DNA of 64,000 bases from Pseudomonas helmanticensis (GCF_900182985.1 NZ_FXUY01000001.1:1302001-1366000), one strand, 5' to 3'; shown: positions 20,804 through 28,996, counted from the first letter of the stretch. Numbers and translations: made by a program. Notes: a model not told the origin generated them from the letters alone.

Positions 20804-21069
20804 ATCGCCCGCGATCGCGGACTGTAGTGATGCTGAGTAGTTTGTCGGGTCAGATCCGATCGCAGCCCTGCAATCAGCTCGTTTATTTCACGACAGCCAT
20901 TGAGGTGGCTGGCGTCGATGCCGCTGACCAGCAAATCGACCTGATCGGTCTGGTGATCGCCGAAAACCTTGACGGTCATCGACAAATCCGGCGACAGCGT
21001 GCACTGGCAGCGTTTCGGCAGAAAACTGCTTTCAATGATATTGCGTAGTTCCAAGGCAGACAGAAACAT
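20800..21069 (-). CDS. DUF1652 protein
   Basis: 89 aa, Pseudomonas-type DUF1652 protein with the hallmark opening ALELRNIIESSFLPKRCQC and a closing RSDL segment. Cytoplasmic, function unknown. AGGAGAGGG lies just before the ATG. Confidence 0.85.
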   Translation of the reverse strand: MFLSALELRNIIESSFLPKRCQCTLSPDLSMTVKVFGDHQTDQVDLLVSGIDASHLNGCREINELIAGLRSDLTRQTTQHHYSPRSRAI

Positions 21070-21438
21070 GGCGAAACCCTCTCCTTACTGTGAGATGCCA
21101 ATCAAGTATTCACGCTGACCGTTGCGGCCCCTGCACGGGTGTGTCCCCGCTGTTTCCTTGGGTGTGGCAAGCGGTGGTACTGCGAAATGCCCATTGGAGT
21201 GTAGGCGCCCAAACCCTGTGCGCCGCACTGAAAAGACGCATAAAGCGTGCCTTTCATCGGGTCAATCTGACCTACTTGTAAATCATGGGCTTAGCCCGCT
21301 GGCCGGTATTGGGCCAGTTGCAAAATGCCAGAAACGCCTTTCTCTGCGTTGCATTTTGCAATCTCTTGCGGGTTTGCATTCAGCGCCCTTGGCAGTAAGA
21401 ATGCTGGTTATCCACCCTACACCCGCAAGGAGGCTTCC
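21070..21438. other. Non-coding stretch before eco with a long hairpin
   Basis: No gene supported. TTGCAAAATGC (21318-21328) and GCATTTTGCAA (21351-21361) are perfect 11-bp inverted arms, extended inward by AACGC (21333-21337) and GCGTT (21346-21350) across a 4-nt bulge. The structure ends 77 bp before the ecotin ATG and has no T run, so it is more likely a leader structure or operator than a terminator. Confidence 0.6.
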
Positions 21439-21924
21439 ATGGGTTCTTTACGCGCTCACGCGACCACCGGGCTGATCATCGCCAGCCTGTCCACCCTCGC
21501 CCACGCTGCCAAACTTGAAGACGTCGCGCCTTACCCGAAGGCTGAAGCCGGTTTCACCCGTCAGGTCATTCACCTGCCCAAGCAGGAGCAGGAAGAAAAC
21601 TTCCAGGTAGAAATTCTCGCCGGCAAAACCCTGGAAGTGGATTGCAACCGCCAGCGTCTGGGCGGTGTGCTCGACGAGAAGAATCTCGAAGGCTGGGGAT
21701 ATCCGTTCTATCGGCTGGAAAAAGTCGTCGGTCCGATGAGCACGATGATGGCCTGCCCGCCAGGCTCGCAGAAAAAACGCGCCTTCGTGCCCGTCGTCGG
21801 TGATGGCTTCATGCTGCGCTATAACAGCAAATTGCCGGTCGTGGTATATGCCCCTGCGGATGTTGAGGTGCGTTATCGCATCTGGTCTGCGTCGGACAAA
21901 GTCGGTACAGCCCTTGCTGAATAA
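21439..21924 (+). CDS. eco: Ecotin, periplasmic serine protease inhibitor
   Basis: 161 aa: signal peptide ending at AHA, then a full ecotin fold. Identifying segments are [45 protein letters not shown], the reactive loop [12 protein letters not shown] and [15 protein letters not shown]. The two cysteines (in VDCNR and MACPP) form the known disulfide. Inhibits trypsin, elastase and similar proteases and is thought to guard against host or predator enzymes. Start at 21439 follows AAGGAGG. Confidence 0.96.
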   Translation: MGSLRAHATTGLIIASLSTLAHAAKLEDVAPYPKAEAGFTRQVIHLPKQEQEENFQVEILAGKTLEVDCNRQRLGGVLDEKNLEGWGYPFYRLEKVVGPMSTMMACPPGSQKKRAFVPVVGDGFMLRYNSKLPVVVYAPADVEVRYRIWSASDKVGTALAE

Positions 21925-21945
21925 CCTGAGCCAGGAGCGCAGCGC

Positions 21946-22251
21946 GTGATTACCTGCCACGTCAGATACGTCATCGATCCTTATCAACTGACCGAGTTCG
22001 AGGCCTACGCCAAGGCCTGGCTCGGCATTGTCGAGCGCTTGGGCGGCACGCATCACGGCTACTTTCTGCCGTCCGAAGGCGCGAGCAACATCGCTTATTG
22101 CCTGTTCAGTTTTCCTTCGCTGGCAGATTACGAAAGCTATCGACACATCGCGCTGACAGATCCGGAAAGCACAGCGCTGGTCGCTGGTCTGGTCGAGAAG
22201 AAATTCATCGTCAGTTACGAGCGCAGTTTCCTGCGCCCATTGCTGCCCTGA
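21946..22251 (+). CDS. NIPSNAP family protein
   Basis: 101 aa alpha/beta dimeric-barrel protein, NIPSNAP type (MITCHVRYVIDPYQLTEFEAYAKAW, ERLGGTHHGYFLP, YESYRHIALTDPE). The GTG start has CCAGGAGC about 10 bp before it. Physiological role unknown. Transcribed after eco with a 21-bp gap and convergent with the ilvA-like gene. Confidence 0.88.
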   Translation: MITCHVRYVIDPYQLTEFEAYAKAWLGIVERLGGTHHGYFLPSEGASNIAYCLFSFPSLADYESYRHIALTDPESTALVAGLVEKKFIVSYERSFLRPLLP

Positions 22252-22257
22252 TCCGCA

Positions 22258-23271
22258 TTACGCCGGAGCGCCGTACACAGCGGCGCGCTCGGCGACGTGG
22301 CGCAGACTGTCGAAGTTGATATTGGCGCCCGAGTCGATGGCGACGAATGTCTGATCACGAGCGCGGGTTCGTGCGACGTATTGTTTGATTCCCGCAACCG
22401 CCAACGCGCCAGAAGGTTCGGTGATCGAGCGGGTATCGTCGTAGATGTTCTTGATCGCCGCACAGAGGTCATCGTTGCTGACCGTGATCACCTCGTCCAC
22501 ACAGAAGCGGCACACTTGAAATCCGTACTCGCCGATCTGCGCCACGGCTACGCCATCGGCGAAGGTGCCGACGTTGGGCAGCACCACACGGTGATCCGCG
22601 GTCATGGCTGCCTTCAGGCACGCCGAGTGCTCGGATTCAACGCCGATGATCCGGACTTCCGGCCGCAGGTATTTGATATAGGCCGCGATGCCGGCGATCA
22701 AGCCGCCACCGCCTACCGGGATAAAGATCGCGTCCAGCGCGCCCTGGTGCTGACGAAGGATTTCCATGGCCACCGTGCCCTGCCCGGCAATGACATCCGG
22801 GTCATCGAAAGGAGACACGAAGGTGCGCCCGGTTTGCTCGGCCAGTTGCAGCGCATGGGCTAGGGCAAACGGAAAACTTTCGCCATGCAGCAGCGCGTCG
22901 GCACCGCGACTGCGCACGCCGATGACTTTCAGCTCGGGAGTCGTGGACGGCATGACGATCGTGGCGGCGATGCCCAGCTCGCGCGCCGCCAGCGCTACAC
23001 CTTGCGCATGATTGCCGGCAGATGCGGTGATCACTCCGCGCGCTTTCTGCTCTTCACTCAGCTGCACGAGTTTGTTGTAAGCGCCGCGAATCTTGAAGGA
23101 AAACGTCGGTTGCAAGTCTTCACGCTTAAGCAGAATCCGGTTACCCAACGTTTCGGACAGCGCTGGTGCCGCTTGCAGCGGCGTACGCACGGCAATGTCA
23201 TACACCGGTGCAGCAAGGATCTTTTTCACGTAATGCTCAAGCAACGCTTGCTGGTCATCGGTGTATGTCAT
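22258..23271 (-). CDS. ilvA: Threonine ammonia-lyase, short IlvA form without regulatory domain
   Basis: PLP enzyme (337 aa) deaminating threonine to 2-oxobutanoate, the first step to isoleucine. The PLP lysine is Lys60 in FSFKIRGAYNK and the phosphate loop is GGGGLIAG. The protein ends just after GANINFDSLRHVAERA, where full-length IlvA continues into its ACT-like isoleucine-binding domains, so allosteric control is absent. The ATG at 23271 follows GGAGCTGAAC. A longer start at 23301 was rejected. A 200-nt leader with an apparent attenuator precedes it, pointing to biosynthetic regulation. A catabolic role is possible. Confidence 0.85.
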   Translation of the reverse strand: MTYTDDQQALLEHYVKKILAAPVYDIAVRTPLQAAPALSETLGNRILLKREDLQPTFSFKIRGAYNKLVQLSEEQKARGVITASAGNHAQGVALAARELGIAATIVMPSTTPELKVIGVRSRGADALLHGESFPFALAHALQLAEQTGRTFVSPFDDPDVIAGQGTVAMEILRQHQGALDAIFIPVGGGGLIAGIAAYIKYLRPEVRIIGVESEHSACLKAAMTADHRVVLPNVGTFADGVAVAQIGEYGFQVCRFCVDEVITVSNDDLCAAIKNIYDDTRSITEPSGALAVAGIKQYVARTRARDQTFVAIDSGANINFDSLRHVAERAAVYGAPA

Positions 23272-23304
23272 GTTCAGCTCCTTGATAGCGATTTCATTCA
23301 CTTA

Positions 23305-23330
23305 TGTAGGAGTTGCCGGAGGCTCCTACA
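23305..23330. repeat. Single REP-like hairpin in the ilvA leader
   Basis: TGTAGGAGTTGCCGGAGGCTCCTACA-type palindrome, a lone type A REP unit between the attenuator and the ilvA ribosome site. Confidence 0.75.
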
Positions 23331-23365
23331 TGAGCGGTGTTTCGAAAACCCTGGAGACAGAAAGT

Positions 23366-23389
23366 AAAAACCCGCCTCTAGGGCGGGTT
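23366..23389 (-). terminator. Attenuator terminator upstream of ilvA
   Basis: On the minus strand AACCCGCC-CTAGA-GGCGGGTT followed by TTT. It lies 94 nt before the ilvA start and after the leader peptide, so it would stop transcription before the enzyme gene unless the alternative pairing with 23411-23417 forms. Confidence 0.8.
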
Positions 23390-23407
23390 GGGTGCTGCAG
23401 TCGTGAG

Positions 23408-23473
23408 CTAGCCCGCCAAATGAGGAATGGCGGTAATAATGCTTGGCTGGCAGCGCAATACGGTGGAAGTCAT
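23408..23473 (-). CDS. Leader peptide of the ilvA attenuator
   Basis: A 21-codon frame (ATG at 23473-23471, TAG at 23410-23408) with Thr2, Thr4, Val5, Leu6, Ile12, Ile13, Thr14 and Ile16: eight of 21 residues are threonine or branched-chain amino acids. The Ile-Ile-Thr codons sit at the edge of segment 1 (CCGCC, 23429-23433). Segment 1 can pair with segment 2 (GGCGG, 23413-23417), and segment 2 can instead pair with the 5' arm of the terminator (CCCGCC, 23382-23387). This is the classical layout in which stalling for Ile or Thr lets transcription continue. There is no Shine-Dalgarno sequence. Confidence 0.68.
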   Translation of the reverse strand: MTSTVLRCQPSIITAIPHLAG

Positions 23474-23479
23474 GGGCAG

Positions 23480-23509
23480 AAATTAGCTTGAGCGTCGCCG
23501 GCAAGTCAA
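23480..23509 (-). promoter_or_regulatory. Sigma-70-like promoter for the ilvA leader
   Basis: TTGACT (23504-23509) and TAATTT (23480-23485) on the minus strand, spaced by 18 nt. The predicted transcript would start at or within a few bases of the leader-peptide ATG, so the peptide may be leaderless. Confidence 0.6.
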
Positions 23510-23572
23510 TGGTCAATTTTGCCTGACATCTGTAGGCTGGCGATTCCGCTCATCAATTCAAGGAACGAATGC

Positions 23573-23908
23573 ATGATGTCTGTCGCCCTGCCCCTCACGG
23601 CTTTGCTTGCGTTTACCGGCTACACCGTTTCGGTGATGCTCCAGGCTGAACAATCGTTGATCGACTTCGGTATCAGTCTGATGTCGCGCCCGGATACCGC
23701 GCAAGTGGTGATTGATTTGTACCTGCTGGCGACGTTGGCCGGGGTATGGATGGTCAAGGATGCGCGGTCTCGCGGGCAGGCGGTTTGGTCGGTGGTGCCC
23801 TATTTGTTGCTAACGGCGGTTTTTGTCTCGATCGGGCCGTTGTTGTATCTGGTGGTGCGCGGGATACGGGAACGGCGCAAAGGGCTGGATGTGGCGCAAG
23901 TGCGCTGA
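23573..23908 (+). CDS. DUF2834 small membrane protein
   Basis: 111 aa with three hydrophobic segments. The middle part ([24 protein letters not shown]) and the end ([18 protein letters not shown]) fit DUF2834. Inner-membrane, role unknown. AAGGAACG lies before ATGATG, and either Met could start. Divergent from the ilvA leader promoter, sharing about 60 bp. Confidence 0.8.
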   Translation: MMSVALPLTALLAFTGYTVSVMLQAEQSLIDFGISLMSRPDTAQVVIDLYLLATLAGVWMVKDARSRGQAVWSVVPYLLLTAVFVSIGPLLYLVVRGIRERRKGLDVAQVR

Positions 23909-23936
23909 TTCGGAGCATTTGGCGCTACGGATATTG

Positions 23937-24003
23937 CTATCGCGAGCAGGCTCACTCCTACAGGTGAGCATTCCAAATGTAGGAGTGAGCCTGCTCGTGA
24001 TAG
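23937..24003. repeat. REPIN, type B
   Basis: Inverted pair of CGCGAGCAGGCTCACTCCTA units, the second REP type in the window, between convergent genes. Confidence 0.9.
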
Positions 24004-24025
24004 GGCATTCTGAGTCATCACATAA

Positions 24026-24949
24026 TCATCTGGCCAACCGCCGCAGACCAAACAGCATCCCGCCCGCCCCAAGCAGCATCACCGTCAGAAACAACGGATA
24101 CGACACCCACCACGGCGTCCCGGCCGTCATCATGCTGAATTCCGACATGCCACCGATGCTCGCAATCAGGTTCAACGGCAAAAACACTACGTTGATCAAC
24201 GTCAGCTTGCGTAACAGGTTGTTCATGCTGTTGTTCATCAGATTGCCGCGCGCATCGATCAGCCCGGAAAACACCGTCGAATAGATTTCCGCCTGTTTGT
24301 AGCACTGGTTGTTCTCGATAATCAGATCGTCGATCAGGCCGATCGCTTCGCTGCTGAAAAGCTGTTTCTCGGCATGATTGCGCAGGCGTGTCAGCACGGC
24401 ACCGTTGCTGTGCAGGGCGTTGATGTAATAGATCAGGCTTTCGCTGAGGTTGAACATCTGCACCAGATGCTGGTTCTGCATCGAGGCATTGAATTTCTGC
24501 TGCAACTCACGGGCGACCAGTTTGATCACCTTCAAATGGCCGAGGTAGTGATGGATGTTGTTGAACAGCAGATCGAGCAACACATCCAGCGGTGTGTTTA
24601 ACGGCTGACGGGTGCCGAGGCCATGCAATGGCGTGTCATCGGTGGCAATCACCAGCAATTGCCCCGGCGAAAACAACAACCCGCAAGACGAAACCTCGAA
24701 AGCCAGACTGCCGCCACCGGAATAATTTTCCGGACGTTTCCAGATCAGGAACAGATGATCCGGGTGAAACTCGATCCGCGACACTTCGTCCGGGTCCAGC
24801 GCCGAGGCCAATGCGTGCTCGTCGACCTTGAAATGACTGTGAAGCAGATCACGCTCGGCCGCGTCAGGGTTGCTGAACAGCATCACCCCGGCGTCCAGTC
24901 GTTCGACCCGCTGCAACGCGCCGTGGCTCAGTGCAAAGCTGTTGATCAT
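24026..24949 (-). CDS. CorA-like divalent cation transporter
   Basis: 307 aa, CorA/ZntB superfamily: long cytoplasmic N-terminal domain with a helical stalk (FNASMQNQHLVQMFNLSESLIYYINAL, DDLIIENNQCYKQAEIYSTVFSGLIDARGNLMNN), then two C-terminal membrane helices. The signature after the first helix reads IGGMSEFSMM, so the usual GMN loop is GMS here, as in some ZntB/CorA outliers. Metal and direction of transport cannot be told by eye. It starts 7 bp after the ATP-grasp gene ends and is probably in the same transcript. Confidence 0.85.
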   Translation of the reverse strand: MINSFALSHGALQRVERLDAGVMLFSNPDAAERDLLHSHFKVDEHALASALDPDEVSRIEFHPDHLFLIWKRPENYSGGGSLAFEVSSCGLLFSPGQLLVIATDDTPLHGLGTRQPLNTPLDVLLDLLFNNIHHYLGHLKVIKLVARELQQKFNASMQNQHLVQMFNLSESLIYYINALHSNGAVLTRLRNHAEKQLFSSEAIGLIDDLIIENNQCYKQAEIYSTVFSGLIDARGNLMNNSMNNLLRKLTLINVVFLPLNLIASIGGMSEFSMMTAGTPWWVSYPLFLTVMLLGAGGMLFGLRRLAR

Positions 24950-24956
24950 CGGCGGA

Positions 24957-26531
24957 TCACCAGGCCTGGCCGCGACGCTTCAGCTCCAGCCGTCGCACAA
25001 ACTCTTCCAGCACCAGTGAATACAAATCGTCCTGCAGGTAAGCGTCTTCGATGCCGGCGTCGAGGTTAGGATTGTCGTTGACCTCGATCACCACCACTTT
25101 GTTGCCCGCCTGTTTCAGGTCGACGCCGTAGAGACCATCGCCGATCAGATTGGCCGTCTTTACCGCCAGTTCGACCACTGCGCGCGGCGCTTCATGAACC
25201 GCCAAGGTGCGACATTCACCGTTGATGTCCTGCCCCTTGGCTTTGTGGTTGTAGATCTGCCAGTGGCCCTTGGACATGAAGTATTGGCAGGCAAAGATCG
25301 GCTTGCGGTTGAGGACGCCGATACGCCAGTCGTACTCGGTGTAGAAAAACTCCTGAGCCAGCAACAGCACCGAGTGCTCGAACAGTTCAGCGGTGGCTTC
25401 AAGCAGCGCCTGCTGGCTTTCGACCTTGATCACGCCGCGCGAAAAACAGCCGTCGGGGATCTTCAGTACCAGCGGAAAGCCCAGACGTTCGCCAACTCGC
25501 TCAAAGTCCTCGGGTCGCTCCTTGTAGAGAATTTCGGTGGCGGGCATGCCCAACTGATGGCTGTTGAGCAGGTCGGTCAGATAAACCTTGTTGGTACAAC
25601 GCAAGATCGACGCTGGGTCGTCCATCACCACCAGCCCCTCGCTTTCAGCCTTTTTCGCAAAACGGTAGGTATGGTTGTCGACACTGGTGGTTTCGCGGAT
25701 CAATAAACCGTCGTACTCGGCCAGACGCGCGTAGTCCTTGCGTTCGATCAGTTCGACATCGATGCCCATGCCCTTGCCCACCCGCACGAAGTTTTCCAGC
25801 GCCTTGCTGTTCGAAGGGGGTAATGCTTCTTGCGGATCATGCAGGATCGCCAGGTCATATCGGGCCACTTGCCGTGAACGCGGCACACGCCAGACTTTAC
25901 GACTGAAACTGTCCAGAGCATTGGCAAACTGGTCTTCCTGATCATCGCGTAACTTGTGCAAGGCACCGGACTTTATGCCCTCTATGTGCCAACCATTGGT
26001 TCGACGAAACTCAACTAGCAGGATCGGACAGGGAAACACTTCAAATAACTGACGAGCGAGATCCTGCAAGGGTTCGATATGTGTCCGGCCAAAATAAAGT
26101 GTCAGCGTGAAGCCTTCTGTATCGCTATAGAGATGATGACTCAGGGCTTTTTCGAGAGTTTTATCCAGGTCGTCCAGGGCCAGGCCGTAGAGTGATTTTT
26201 TAGTCAGTTCACTGATCGTACGTACCGATGGAATAACCTTGTGGCCGCGAGCTTCAGCCAGCAGCGAGCAGTAGTAGCCGTGGCCCAGATACTTGTAACT
26301 GCGGCACAGATTGATCACCTGAACCCGCTTGCCCGCCTCGCCTTCACGGGTTTGCTCAAGGTATTCCTGCGCCGTGATGATGTCTTCGCTGGGGAAGTAC
26401 GAAGCCCAGTCTTCCTTGCGCTCGACAATGATCAGCACCTGACTGGAAGTTCTAACCGTTGAATTTAAAAAAGTTGCCGTCGGCAAACTTTGCTCGGATA
26501 CTTCGCGCCAATGACCCTGTACCGCTGACAT
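24957..26531 (-). CDS. RimK-type ATP-grasp ligase with RLAN domain
   Basis: 524 aa. N-terminal RLAN-like domain (about residues 30-200, QVLIIVERKEDWASYFPSEDI, INLCRSYKYLGHGYYCSLLAEARGHKVIPS) and a C-terminal RimK ATP-grasp fold with LVLKIPDGCFSRGVIKV, EFFYTEYDWRIGVLNRKP and the metal-binding VIEVNDNPNLDAG. RimK enzymes join amino acids such as glutamate to a carboxyl end. The substrate here is unknown. The start at 26531 was preferred over frames up to 26678 that lack domain content and overlap the divergent gene's leader. Divergent from the GNAT/C39 gene (92 bp between starts). Confidence 0.88.
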   Translation of the reverse strand: MSAVQGHWREVSEQSLPTATFLNSTVRTSSQVLIIVERKEDWASYFPSEDIITAQEYLEQTREGEAGKRVQVINLCRSYKYLGHGYYCSLLAEARGHKVIPSVRTISELTKKSLYGLALDDLDKTLEKALSHHLYSDTEGFTLTLYFGRTHIEPLQDLARQLFEVFPCPILLVEFRRTNGWHIEGIKSGALHKLRDDQEDQFANALDSFSRKVWRVPRSRQVARYDLAILHDPQEALPPSNSKALENFVRVGKGMGIDVELIERKDYARLAEYDGLLIRETTSVDNHTYRFAKKAESEGLVVMDDPASILRCTNKVYLTDLLNSHQLGMPATEILYKERPEDFERVGERLGFPLVLKIPDGCFSRGVIKVESQQALLEATAELFEHSVLLLAQEFFYTEYDWRIGVLNRKPIFACQYFMSKGHWQIYNHKAKGQDINGECRTLAVHEAPRAVVELAVKTANLIGDGLYGVDLKQAGNKVVVIEVNDNPNLDAGIEDAYLQDDLYSLVLEEFVRRLELKRRGQAW

Positions 26532-26623
26532 AGAGATTGATCCGTTGGAGAACAAGACCATTTCTATTAAGCACGAAGTTTTTCGAAAGTCCCGTTTCGT
26601 TACGCAACTTTTACGGTGGTCAT

Positions 26624-27724
26624 ATGAGTGCTGTTTTTCGTTTGGCGGTAGTTGAAGATTTGCCGGCGTTGCTGGCATTGGAAATGCAATGCTTCACTAC
26701 CGATCGGCTCACCAGTCGCAGCTTCCAGTGGATGATCACCCGGGCTAACGGACAGTTGCTGGTGGCAGAATCCAGCGGCCAGTTGCTGGGTTACGCACTG
26801 GTGTTGTTTCATCGCGGCACATCACTGGCGCGGTTGTACTCGATTGCCATTGCCGCCGAGTCGCGCGGCAGCGGATTGGGCAAACAACTGCTGCAACGGA
26901 TCGAGGTCGTTGCCCTTGAGCATGATTGCGCCTACCTGAGGCTGGAAGTACGCACTGACAACCCGGCTGCGATTGCCCTGTACGAGCGCAACGGCTACCG
27001 GCGCTTCGCGGTGATTCACGATTACTACGAAGACCATGCCGATGCACTGCGCCTGGAAAAACGCATCCTCGAGCATCGCGACTCGCGCAGCATCAAAGTG
27101 CCCTACTACCCGCAAACCACCGAATTTACCTGCGGCCCGGCCTGCCTGCTGATGGCCATGGGTGCGTTACAGGCCCAGCGTTTACTGGAACGTCGCGAGG
27201 AACTGCAGATCTGGCGTGAAGCGACCACGGTGTTCATGACTTCCGGCCATGGCGGATGCAGCCCGCAAGGATTGGCGCTGGCCGCTTGGCGACGGGGTTT
27301 TAAGGTACGCCTGCAGTTGAGTCTGACCGGGGCGTTGTTTCTCGATGGCGTGCGCGATGCGCATAAAAAAGACGTCATGCGCTTGGTGCACGAGGAGTTC
27401 ATGGCGCAATTGGCGGAGTGCGACGTCGAGCAGGTGATCGGTGTTGCCCTGGACCTCCCGCGGTTACTCGCGGCTGGGGGACAGCCGCTGGTGTTGATCA
27501 GCAGCTATCGGCTGACTCGTTCCAAGTCCCCGCACTGGGTGATGGTCACCGACTGTGATGAGGACTTTGTTTATCTGCATGATCCGGATGTCGATCACAG
27601 CCAGCATCGCCAGCCGATGGACTGCCAGCACGTGCCTGTCAGCCATGAAGAGTTCGAAAAAATGTGCCGATTTGGCCGGGAAAAGTTGCGTTCAGCAGTC
27701 GTCCTGTTCTCCCGCGAAACATAA
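26624..27724 (+). CDS. GNAT acetyltransferase fused to C39-like peptidase
   Basis: 366 aa fusion. Residues about 1-155 are a RimI-like GNAT domain (RLYSIAIAAESRGSGLGKQLL acetyl-CoA loop, LRLEVRTDNPAAIALYERNGY). Residues about 160-366 are a C39/papain-like peptidase with Cys170 in FTCGPACLLMAMG, His304 in SPHWVMVTD and Asp320 in LHDPDVD, so the triad looks complete. No signal peptide or transporter domain: a cytoplasmic enzyme. Divergently paired with the RLAN/RimK ligase, a partnership reported for ATP-grasp peptide-modification systems. GTGGTCAT precedes the ATG. Confidence 0.85.
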   Translation: MSAVFRLAVVEDLPALLALEMQCFTTDRLTSRSFQWMITRANGQLLVAESSGQLLGYALVLFHRGTSLARLYSIAIAAESRGSGLGKQLLQRIEVVALEHDCAYLRLEVRTDNPAAIALYERNGYRRFAVIHDYYEDHADALRLEKRILEHRDSRSIKVPYYPQTTEFTCGPACLLMAMGALQAQRLLERREELQIWREATTVFMTSGHGGCSPQGLALAAWRRGFKVRLQLSLTGALFLDGVRDAHKKDVMRLVHEEFMAQLAECDVEQVIGVALDLPRLLAAGGQPLVLISSYRLTRSKSPHWVMVTDCDEDFVYLHDPDVDHSQHRQPMDCQHVPVSHEEFEKMCRFGREKLRSAVVLFSRET

Positions 27725-27738
27725 GCCCCATCCGTATC

Positions 27739-27831
27739 TGTAGGAGCTGCCGAGTGCAACGAGGCTGCGATCTTTTGATCTTGTTTTTTAAAATCAAAAG
27801 ATCGCAGCCTCGTTGCACTCGGCAGCTACAG
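27739..27831. repeat. REPIN, type A
   Basis: Inverted pair of GTAGGAGCTGCCGAGTGCAA-type units with the long CGAGTGCAACGAGG arm variant, between convergent genes. Confidence 0.9.
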
Positions 27832-27841
27832 GGGATGGCGG

Positions 27842-28996
27842 TCAAGGTGTGGGTTTGAGGCCTAGTTTGTAGAGGGAGCCGTTCGACTCATCCGTGAGTA
27901 CATACAAGTAGCCGTCCGGGCCTTGGCGTACGTCGCGGATGCGCTGTTTGAGTTCGCCGAGCAAGCGCTCCTCATGCACAACCTTGTCGCCATCGAACTG
28001 CAAGCGGATCAGTTCCTGCGTCACCAGCGCGCCGATAAACGCATTGTGTTGCCACGGTTTGAAGCGGTCACCGTCGTAGAACGCCATACCGCTGACACCC
28101 GGTGACTTTTCCCAGACATGATGTGGCGCAACCGTGCCTTCGACGGTCTTGCCTTGCGCCTCAGGGATCGGCTGCATGGAATAATTGATGCCATGGGTCG
28201 CCAACGGCCAGCCGTAGTTCTTGCCGCGCTCGATGATGTTGACCTCGTCGCCACCGCGCGGGCCGTGTTCATTTTCCCAAAGCGTGCCGTTCCACGGATT
28301 CAGTGCTGCGCCTTGCGGGTTGCGGTGGCCGTAGGACCAGATCTCCGGACGCACGCCGGACTGACCGACAAACGGGTTGTCGTCTGGCACTCTGCCGTCG
28401 GGATAGATGCGCACGACCTTGCCTTGCAGTTTGTCGAGGTCCTGCGCGGTTGGCCGGTCGTTGTTTTCGCCGAGGGTGATGAACAGATAGCCGTCACGGT
28501 CGAACACCAGACGCGAACCAAAGTGATTGCCTACCGAAAGTTTCGGTTCCTGGCGGAAGATCACTTTGAAATCCTTGAGCGACTTCAGGTCATCCGACAG
28601 TCGCCCACGCCCCACCGCCGTGCCAGCCTTGTCGCCAGCACCGCCGCCCTCGGCGTAAGACAAGTACACCAGGCGATCCTGTCTGAAGTCCGGCGACAAC
28701 ACTACGTCGAGCAAACCACCCTGGCCCTTGGCCCAGACTTGCGGCACACCGCTGATCGGTGCTGACAGCTTGCCATCGACACCCACCACCCGCAGGTTGC
28801 CCGGGCGCTCAGTCACCAGCATGCCTTGGCGATCCGGCAGAAACGCCAAGGCCCATGGATGTTCAAGACCTTGGGTAATCGTGGTGACTTCAAGAGTGCC
28901 CTGTTCGCTTTGCAATTCTTTGGGCGCTGCGGCAAACGCTGGAGCACTGATCAGTGCGCCGACGCAAAGGCTGGCTAGAAGGGTTTTACGCAACAT
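27842..28996 (-). CDS. PQQ-type soluble aldose sugar dehydrogenase
   Basis: 384 aa periplasmic six-bladed beta-propeller of the sGDH/YliI (Asd) type. Signal peptide ending PAFA, then GLEHPWALAFLPDR, LTLGENNDRPTAQDL-type calcium/PQQ loops, EIWSYGHRNPQG and WENEHGPRGGDEVN, all conserved landmarks. Oxidises aldoses with PQQ as cofactor in E. coli homologues. Natural substrate here unknown. Monocistronic, ending next to a REPIN. Confidence 0.92.
   Translation of the reverse strand: MLRKTLLASLCVGALISAPAFAAAPKELQSEQGTLEVTTITQGLEHPWALAFLPDRQGMLVTERPGNLRVVGVDGKLSAPISGVPQVWAKGQGGLLDVVLSPDFRQDRLVYLSYAEGGGAGDKAGTAVGRGRLSDDLKSLKDFKVIFRQEPKLSVGNHFGSRLVFDRDGYLFITLGENNDRPTAQDLDKLQGKVVRIYPDGRVPDDNPFVGQSGVRPEIWSYGHRNPQGAALNPWNGTLWENEHGPRGGDEVNIIERGKNYGWPLATHGINYSMQPIPEAQGKTVEGTVAPHHVWEKSPGVSGMAFYDGDRFKPWQHNAFIGALVTQELIRLQFDGDKVVHEERLLGELKQRIRDVRQGPDGYLYVLTDESNGSLYKLGLKPTP

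Noticed and set aside
23298-23516. 72-codon minus-strand frame across the ilvA leader
   Set aside because: It reads through the terminator and REP hairpin. The 21-codon frame in another phase fits the attenuator far better.
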